Source: CAYNBT01 sp964396025 (GTDB taxonomy: Bacteria > Patescibacteriota > WWE3 > UBA101185 > UBA10185). From it: a stretch of DNA of 9,382 nt. Position numbers and translations under genes: made by a program. Under the pieces are notes generated by a model. The model worked only from the letters and a program-made list of their open reading frames with translations. It ran no database searches and was not told the DNA's origin. Positions 4,721 through 9,382 of the stretch are shown piece after piece; the first letter of the stretch is position 1, and every line of letters starts with the position of its first letter. The stretch lies in contig CAYNBT010000025.1 of assembly GCA_964396025.1 (NCBI GenBank), positions 1-9,382 of the forward strand, written 5' to 3'.

Positions 4721-5233
4721 TTACAGAACAGTGAGGCTTGTTCCTACTTCATAGTCGGTAGCAGAGTTACCACCGTCTGTAGTCATCAAGGCAGTATTGT
4801 CTGTTGATTCTAATACAGCGTTGATTTCGTATGCTGCAACTGTAGCTCCGTATGTATACACGTTTACACCTGTATTCAAAGGATCTGTTGGAAGGGCAGC
4901 AACGTATTTTGACAATCCAGTCTTACCTGTTGGTATAGTGAACTTTACCCAACCATTGGTACCATCGAGTACTTGGGTACCGCTAGCACTTGTACAAGTA
5001 GCACAAGTTCCTGTGGCTGTTAAAGTCATTTCACCATCTGCAAGAGCTAAGCTAATTGCTTTGTTCAAGGCATCAACATCTTGGAGTCTGGTAGAATCTC
5101 TACCTTTTTGTAGCAAAGCAACTGGGTTGATTGCAACAAGCAAAACGCCTGCCAAAACTGCAATAATAGCTATAACGACCAACAATTCAACTAAGGTAAA
5201 ACCTGAGTCTTTTCTATTTATTAATTTATTCAT
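4721..5233 (-). CDS. pilA: Type IV major pilin precursor
   Basis: This is the structural subunit of the type IV pilus, made as a 170-residue prepilin. The short basic leader MNKLINRKDSG is followed by FTLVELLVVIAIIAVL. PilD would cut after Gly11, and E16 is the conserved Glu5 of the mature pilin. The hydrophobic helix runs to about residue 37 and continues into an amphipathic alpha-1 (LLQKGRDSTRLQDVDALNKAISLAL). The globular part has a C77-A-T-C80 pair, an LPTDP turn (114-118), YTYGATVAAYEINAVLES, and a C-terminal DGG...YEVGTSLTVL typical of CPR pilins. AAGGAGGTGA upstream of the ATG is nearly ideal, in keeping with high expression. It is the last gene of the pilB-T-C operon, 38 nt after pilC, and is closed by the hairpin at 4639-4668. 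Major rather than minor pilin is inferred from position and ribosome site. Confidence 0.93.
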   Translation of the reverse strand: MNKLINRKDSGFTLVELLVVIAIIAVLAGVLLVAINPVALLQKGRDSTRLQDVDALNKAISLALADGEMTLTATGTCATCTSASGTQVLDGTNGWVKFTIPTGKTGLSKYVAALPTDPLNTGVNVYTYGATVAAYEINAVLESTDNTALMTTDGGNSATDYEVGTSLTVL

Positions 5234-5271
5234 TACGATTCACCTCCTTCCAAAATAATATATAAATCATA

Positions 5272-6474
5272 CTATAAAGCGCTGGTGATTTTGTAGATAG
5301 GTGTAATGATCGAGATGATCAAAACGCCTACCATACCACCAAGAAGTATCAAAATGATCGGCTCCAATGCTGCAGAGAGACCCTTTACAGAATGGTCAGT
5401 TTCTCCATCAAAAAAATCGGCAACTCTACCTAGAACAGAATCTAACTGGCCTGTTTCTTCTCCAACTGCGGCCATCTGACCCACAATAGGTGGAAATATC
5501 TTATTTGACTTTATATATTCAGAAAGTGAATTACCCTTTTCAACATTAGAAGATGCCTCATACGCAGCTTTTTTAAGCTGTTTGTTTCCTGCAACTTCAG
5601 CAACAATGTTCAAGGCTTCAACAATTGGGATTGCCGCAGAAACTAGCAAACTAAGTGTACGAGTATATTGAGATATTTCTCGCAAACGGTTAATTTTCCC
5701 AAAAACGGGTAATTTAAATGAAAGTTCGGAAAGCATATCAGAACCAAAAGGCGTTGCAGCAAAAGTTTTGAAAGCAAAACCGGCGCCAACTAACGCCAAA
5801 ATGATTATGTAATATTTATGAATCACAAAATCCGACATCGAAATCATGAATTTAGTGATTGTAGGCAAATCAACATTCAGGGACTGATACATGTCTGCAA
5901 GCTTTGGAACAACAAAAACCATCATCATGATAAAAACACCAATCATGGCCAAAAACACAATTGCAGGGTAAATCATTGCGCCGGTAAATTTGGCGCGAAG
6001 TTCGCGATCGGATTCCATATTGTCGGCAAGACGAAGCAAAACATCATCCAGCTTACCCGAAGATTCACCAGCTTTAACCAACGCACGATATGTTGCAGAA
6101 AATATTTTAGGAAATCGCCCGAACGACGCCGAAAGGGAAGTACCTCCTTCTACATCACGTAAGCAATCCATCACCACTTTTTTAAAGTTTTTGTTAGTAG
6201 TTTGCTCAGAAAGAACCTCGAGCGCACGAGCAATTGGAAGGCCAGCAGATACCATGGTAGAAAGCTGGCGTGTAAAGGCCACAACTTCTGTGAGAGGTAC
6301 ACCTCTAAAATTCAACAATTCATCAAATATAGAAGTTCGGCGTTCGTCAAGTGATACAACAAATAAGCCTTGTTCCTTGAGCAATCCAACTGCAGATGCT
6401 TCACTTCTTGCATCTACCGTACCAAGTTTTTGCTTACCAAAGGAATCTCTGGCTCTATAAACAAATACTGGCAT
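5272..6474 (-). CDS. pilC: Type IV pilus inner-membrane platform protein
   Basis: PilC/GspF is the polytopic platform that couples the cytoplasmic ATPases to pilin polymerisation. The 400-residue length is normal for the family. The start MPVFVYRARDSFGKQKLGTVDA is the standard N-terminal segment. Two T2SSF repeats follow, at about residues 66-189 and 268-391, each with the pattern TRQLSTMVSAGLPIARALEVL / TRTLSLLVSAAIPIVEALNIV and a later GE.(S/T)G.L(D) motif (136-143 and 338-345). Membrane helices lie at about 166-189, 221-239 and 372-392. The ATG is only 3 nt after the pilT stop, so translation is probably coupled. A GAGG element lies inside the end of pilT, rather far upstream. Confidence 0.96.
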   Translation of the reverse strand: MPVFVYRARDSFGKQKLGTVDARSEASAVGLLKEQGLFVVSLDERRTSIFDELLNFRGVPLTEVVAFTRQLSTMVSAGLPIARALEVLSEQTTNKNFKKVVMDCLRDVEGGTSLSASFGRFPKIFSATYRALVKAGESSGKLDDVLLRLADNMESDRELRAKFTGAMIYPAIVFLAMIGVFIMMMVFVVPKLADMYQSLNVDLPTITKFMISMSDFVIHKYYIIILALVGAGFAFKTFAATPFGSDMLSELSFKLPVFGKINRLREISQYTRTLSLLVSAAIPIVEALNIVAEVAGNKQLKKAAYEASSNVEKGNSLSEYIKSNKIFPPIVGQMAAVGEETGQLDSVLGRVADFFDGETDHSVKGLSAALEPIILILLGGMVGVLIISIITPIYKITSAL

Positions 6475-6477
6475 AAG

Positions 6478-7551
6478 TTATTTGCTATCCTCAAACTTGA
6501 GAATTCTTTTGAGCGCATCGGGGTTTGGAGAAGCCTTGAGTGCGTCACCCACAGAGATAGACTTGGATATTACATTGTTGGCGAGGCTCTGATTTAGCGA
6601 AATCATACCAACATTGGCACTGGTACTTATCACGTTATCAATCTGATGAGTCTTGCCCTCACGTATCAAGCTTTTTATAGCTTCCGTGGCAAGCATGAGT
6701 TCCACTGCAGGCACTAAACCCTTGTCCTCAGACGGAATAAGTCTCAAAGAAACTACTGCTTCAATAATTTGTGACAACTGAAGGCGCACAAGCTGCTGTT
6801 GGCGTTCAGGGAACGAATCTATGATTCTGTCTATGGTTTGAGCTGCAGAATTGGTGTGTAAAGTAGCAAAGACCAAATGACCTGTTTCTGCCACATGCAA
6901 AGCTGAAGAAATAGTATCAAAATCACGCATTTCTCCAATCACCACAACGTTAGGATCTTGTCTTAATATGGATTTAAGGGCTACTTCCCAAGAATGGGTA
7001 TCTAAAAACATTTCTCGTTGTTCAATAACCGAAAGCTTATTTGTGAACATGTACTCAATAGGATCCTCGATTGTGATAATGTGCTCAGCGCGCGTTTCAT
7101 TAATTCTATCCAGCATGGAAGCTATGGTTGTTGATTTTCCATGTCCGGTTGGTCCAACCACTAGCACCAAACCTTGACGAAGTTCACATAAGGAGTTAAG
7201 AACCGGAGGCAAACTCAGCGACTCGATTGTGGGAACCACAAGAGGAATAACGCGCATAGCGACAGAAGGGTAGCCTCGCTGATAAAACGCATTCACCCTA
7301 AAGCGTGCTTTGTTCCCAAGCGCAACAGAAAAATCCACCTCTTTGTTTATATCCAGTAAATCTTTTTGCTCTTGAGTCAAAACTTGTGTTAAGAAAAACT
7401 CCAAGTCCTCAACCGTAAGAGGGGAGTAATCTGGTAAGAGACTGAGTTGACGATTCACACGTACAACTGGAGCAGTTCCAACCGTAAGATGTAGGTCCGA
7501 AGCTCCCATGTTTAAAATCTTTTCAAGAATTTGAGTTACATTAAATTTCAT
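6478..7551 (-). CDS. pilT: Type IV pilus retraction ATPase
   Basis: PilT is a hexameric cytoplasmic ATPase that drives pilus disassembly and retraction, needed for twitching and DNA uptake in known systems. The 357-residue length fits PilT rather than PilB. Visible motifs: the N-terminal MGASDLHLTVG, Walker A GPTGHGKS (133-140), the Asp box TIEDPIEY (160-167), Walker B VVVIGEMRD (202-210), the His box TGHLVFATLHTNSA (223-236) and the C-terminal IREGK (296-300), where canonical PilT has AIREGK. The Walker A has His138 where Ser is usual; the catalytic Lys139 and Ser140 are intact, so activity is expected. TAGAGGT overlapping the pilB stop codon serves as ribosome site for the ATG at 7551, 12 nt after pilB. 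Confidence 0.96.
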   Translation of the reverse strand: MKFNVTQILEKILNMGASDLHLTVGTAPVVRVNRQLSLLPDYSPLTVEDLEFFLTQVLTQEQKDLLDINKEVDFSVALGNKARFRVNAFYQRGYPSVAMRVIPLVVPTIESLSLPPVLNSLCELRQGLVLVVGPTGHGKSTTIASMLDRINETRAEHIITIEDPIEYMFTNKLSVIEQREMFLDTHSWEVALKSILRQDPNVVVIGEMRDFDTISSALHVAETGHLVFATLHTNSAAQTIDRIIDSFPERQQQLVRLQLSQIIEAVVSLRLIPSEDKGLVPAVELMLATEAIKSLIREGKTHQIDNVISTSANVGMISLNQSLANNVISKSISVGDALKASPNPDALKRILKFEDSK

Positions 7552-7563
7552 AAGTGTGTACCT

Positions 7564-9336
7564 CTACTTGGCAACTCTCAAAACTTCTTCCAAAGTGGTT
7601 ATGCCTTCTAAGGCTTTTAAGTAACCGTCTTGGACAAGAGTAAGCATTCCTTCCTTTATGGCCGTTTTTTCAACTTCGCTTTCGGGTTTGTTTTCTAATG
7701 TAAGAACGGCAACGTCGCTTGACATTTCCAACACCTCAAAAATACCTACTCGGCCTCTGTAGCCTGTGTTATTGCATTTGTCACAACCTTTACCTTTGTA
7801 TAACTGGAATTTACCTGTTTTGAGTTTTTTGATTGATTCAGCGATTTCCTTATCTTTGTTCATTAAAATGTGCGAATTTTCTATGCTACCCAAAACTTCC
7901 TTTATTTCGTGGGCAATTTCGTCTGGGGGAACATAGGGAGCCTTACAATCTGCACAAACTCTACGTACAAGTCTTTGCGCAACTACAGCATTTACGGTTG
8001 ATGCAATCAAAAAGCTCTCAACTTCCATATCAAGAAGCCTAGGAATTGCTCCAGAAGCCGAATTAGTGTGCAAAGTTGAAAGCACCAAGTGACCCGTTAA
8101 AGCCGCGTGGACTGCGAGTTCCGCTGTTTCGCTGTCTCGAATTTCTCCTACCATTATGATGTTTGGATCCTGACGTAAAAACGACCTTAAACCACTGGCA
8201 AAAGACAAACCGGCCTGTGGGTTCACCTGAACCTGATTCACCCCCGGAACCCGAATTTCAACTGGATCTTCTAGAGTCACGATGTTCACGCGTATAGTGT
8301 TTAATTTATTGAGAGCAGAAGCAAGTGTCACAGTCTTACCAGAACCTGTAGGACCGGTAACCAAAATCATTCCTACCGGCTTAAGCATTGCTTCTTCCAA
8401 ACGTTTTAGAGAAAGTCCACGCAAACCCAAGTCTTTGAACGAAAAAACCGCACCTTCTTCTTTTAACAAACGAATAACTATCTTCTCACCATAAATTGTG
8501 GGGAGCGAAGAAACTCTAAGGTCAGTGGAAGTATTCCCAACCTGCACCTTAAACCTACCGTCTTGTGGAATACGCTTTTCATCAATCTTCATTTTTGAAA
8601 GAATTTTTATACGTGCAACAATAGAATCGTGCATTTCTTTTGGAATGATACGTTTTTCTTCCAAAATACCATCAATTCTGTAACGCAAGCGGGTCTTATC
8701 TTCTGCAGGTTCAATATGAATATCGGAAGCTCCTGTTTTTACGGCTGTTTCCAAAATCATACCTACAATTCTGGCAATTGGAGCATCTCTAAGGGTAGCT
8801 TCTTGATTTAGATCACCTTGGTTTTCTTCAATTTTTAGTGTGTTTTGGGTAAGTTCTTCTAATGCAGCGCTGATTTCTTCTCCAATGGCCTTGCCATGCT
8901 CTTCTTCTAGGATATGTTCTACTTCTTTGATAGTTGCAATGTAAGGTACAACCTTGTAGCCGGTTTTGCGCTCTATAAACTCAATCGTTTGCAAATCAAG
9001 CGGATCCACCATAGCAAGTTTGAGCACTTTGGTTTTGTCGTCCATTTGAAAAGGTACAATATTGTATTTTCTGGCGAGAACGGTGGGAACAATTTCCAAA
9101 AGTTTAGGATCGAGCTTGGTGTCGTTGGTTAAATTGGCGTATTCAATACCATAAACCTGACCAAAGGCTTTCACAAAGGCATCGTTACTTACATAACCAC
9201 GTTCTTTGATGATTGTTTCAGCGCTCTTTCCTGTGTCTACATGTTCAAATTTAATAGCAGACAGCTGATCTTCATTGATTAGACCTTGGGCAAACAATAC
9301 ATCTTCAATTCCTTTTTTTTGATCCGTTAGTATCAT
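7564..9336 (-). CDS. pilB: Type IV pilus assembly ATPase (GspE/PilB family)
   Basis: PilB powers pilus extension as a cytoplasmic hexameric ATPase docked on PilC. The 590 residues comprise an N-terminal MshEN/T2SSE_N-type domain (about 1-150, with the GLINEDQLSAI and RGYVSNDAFVKAFGQVYGIEY repeats). A linker follows, then the N2 domain from GASDIHIEP (202-210), and the motor domain. The motor has Walker A GPTGSGKT (328-335), the Asp box TLEDPVE (354-360), Walker B IIMVGEIRD (393-401) and the His box TGHLVLSTLHTN (414-425). Two cysteine pairs, C461/C464 and C518/C521, form the zinc-binding C-terminal element typical of PilB and absent from PilT. The ATG at 9336 has only a weak AAGAGA upstream. 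It is the first gene of the operon within the window; its promoter may lie in the 46 bases to the right edge or beyond. Confidence 0.96.
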   Translation of the reverse strand: MILTDQKKGIEDVLFAQGLINEDQLSAIKFEHVDTGKSAETIIKERGYVSNDAFVKAFGQVYGIEYANLTNDTKLDPKLLEIVPTVLARKYNIVPFQMDDKTKVLKLAMVDPLDLQTIEFIERKTGYKVVPYIATIKEVEHILEEEHGKAIGEEISAALEELTQNTLKIEENQGDLNQEATLRDAPIARIVGMILETAVKTGASDIHIEPAEDKTRLRYRIDGILEEKRIIPKEMHDSIVARIKILSKMKIDEKRIPQDGRFKVQVGNTSTDLRVSSLPTIYGEKIVIRLLKEEGAVFSFKDLGLRGLSLKRLEEAMLKPVGMILVTGPTGSGKTVTLASALNKLNTIRVNIVTLEDPVEIRVPGVNQVQVNPQAGLSFASGLRSFLRQDPNIIMVGEIRDSETAELAVHAALTGHLVLSTLHTNSASGAIPRLLDMEVESFLIASTVNAVVAQRLVRRVCADCKAPYVPPDEIAHEIKEVLGSIENSHILMNKDKEIAESIKKLKTGKFQLYKGKGCDKCNNTGYRGRVGIFEVLEMSSDVAVLTLENKPESEVEKTAIKEGMLTLVQDGYLKALEGITTLEEVLRVAK

Positions 9337-9382
9337 AGGCAGTTTCTCTTAAATGATATCAACACGTTGAATAATTGTACAA

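Noticed and set aside
4797..5258. 153-codon open frame on the plus strand opposite the pilin gene
   Set aside because: It lies entirely antisense to a clear pilin with a strong ribosome site. Its translation shows no family motif, and no promoter or ribosome site precedes it.
5990..6460. 156-codon open frame opposite pilC
   Set aside because: Its composition is Ser/Arg-rich as expected of a reverse complement of a coding strand, and the opposite frame is an unmistakable PilC.

Overview
The window looks like a piece of a small-genome Patescibacteria (CPR) bacterium. This is inferred from three things: a compact type IV pilus operon, a pilin of the CPR style (short lysine-rich leader, then G|FTLVELLVVIAIIAVL, and a C-terminal DGG...YEVGT tail), and moderate-to-low GC. 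TGA acts as an ordinary stop at 52-54, which argues against the recoded Gracilibacteria/Absconditabacteria. No rRNA, tRNA or taxonomic marker is present, so the phylum call is only moderately secure.

Layout. The right half (4721-9336, minus strand) is a tight operon read right to left: pilB (assembly ATPase), pilT (retraction ATPase), pilC (inner-membrane platform) and a major pilin with a near-perfect Shine-Dalgarno. It ends at a strong, probably bidirectional hairpin at 4639-4668. The left part (52-1960, minus strand) holds the prepilin peptidase pilD and a promoter-led pair of small four-helix membrane proteins, closed by a terminator at 1-43. PilB, PilT and PilC build and power the fibre, and PilD cleaves the pilin leader after Gly11. 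No pilM/N/O/Q or minor pilins are in view.

Between pilin and pilD, on the opposite strand (about 2013-4621), sits an island of four short genes I do not recognise. They form three transcription units, each with its own promoter and the first two with closely matching terminators. The first and last genes are diverged paralogs sharing a C-terminal PEHSD...YG...LP motif. The third gene is split by a 100-N scaffold gap flanked by an exact 55-base duplication. Collapsing the duplication restores an uninterrupted 161-codon reading frame, so the gap is most likely an assembly artefact.

The most interesting unexplained signal is a shared promoter box, CCTATAGTTG. It overlaps the -35 of three transcription units on both strands (upstream of the membrane pair, the third island gene and the fourth island gene), in each case followed by a 17-bp spacer and a good -10. 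A looser version precedes the first island gene. The orphan genes around the pilus locus may therefore be co-regulated, and the terminator-plus-promoter repeats flanking the third gene suggest a cassette-like duplication or insertion.
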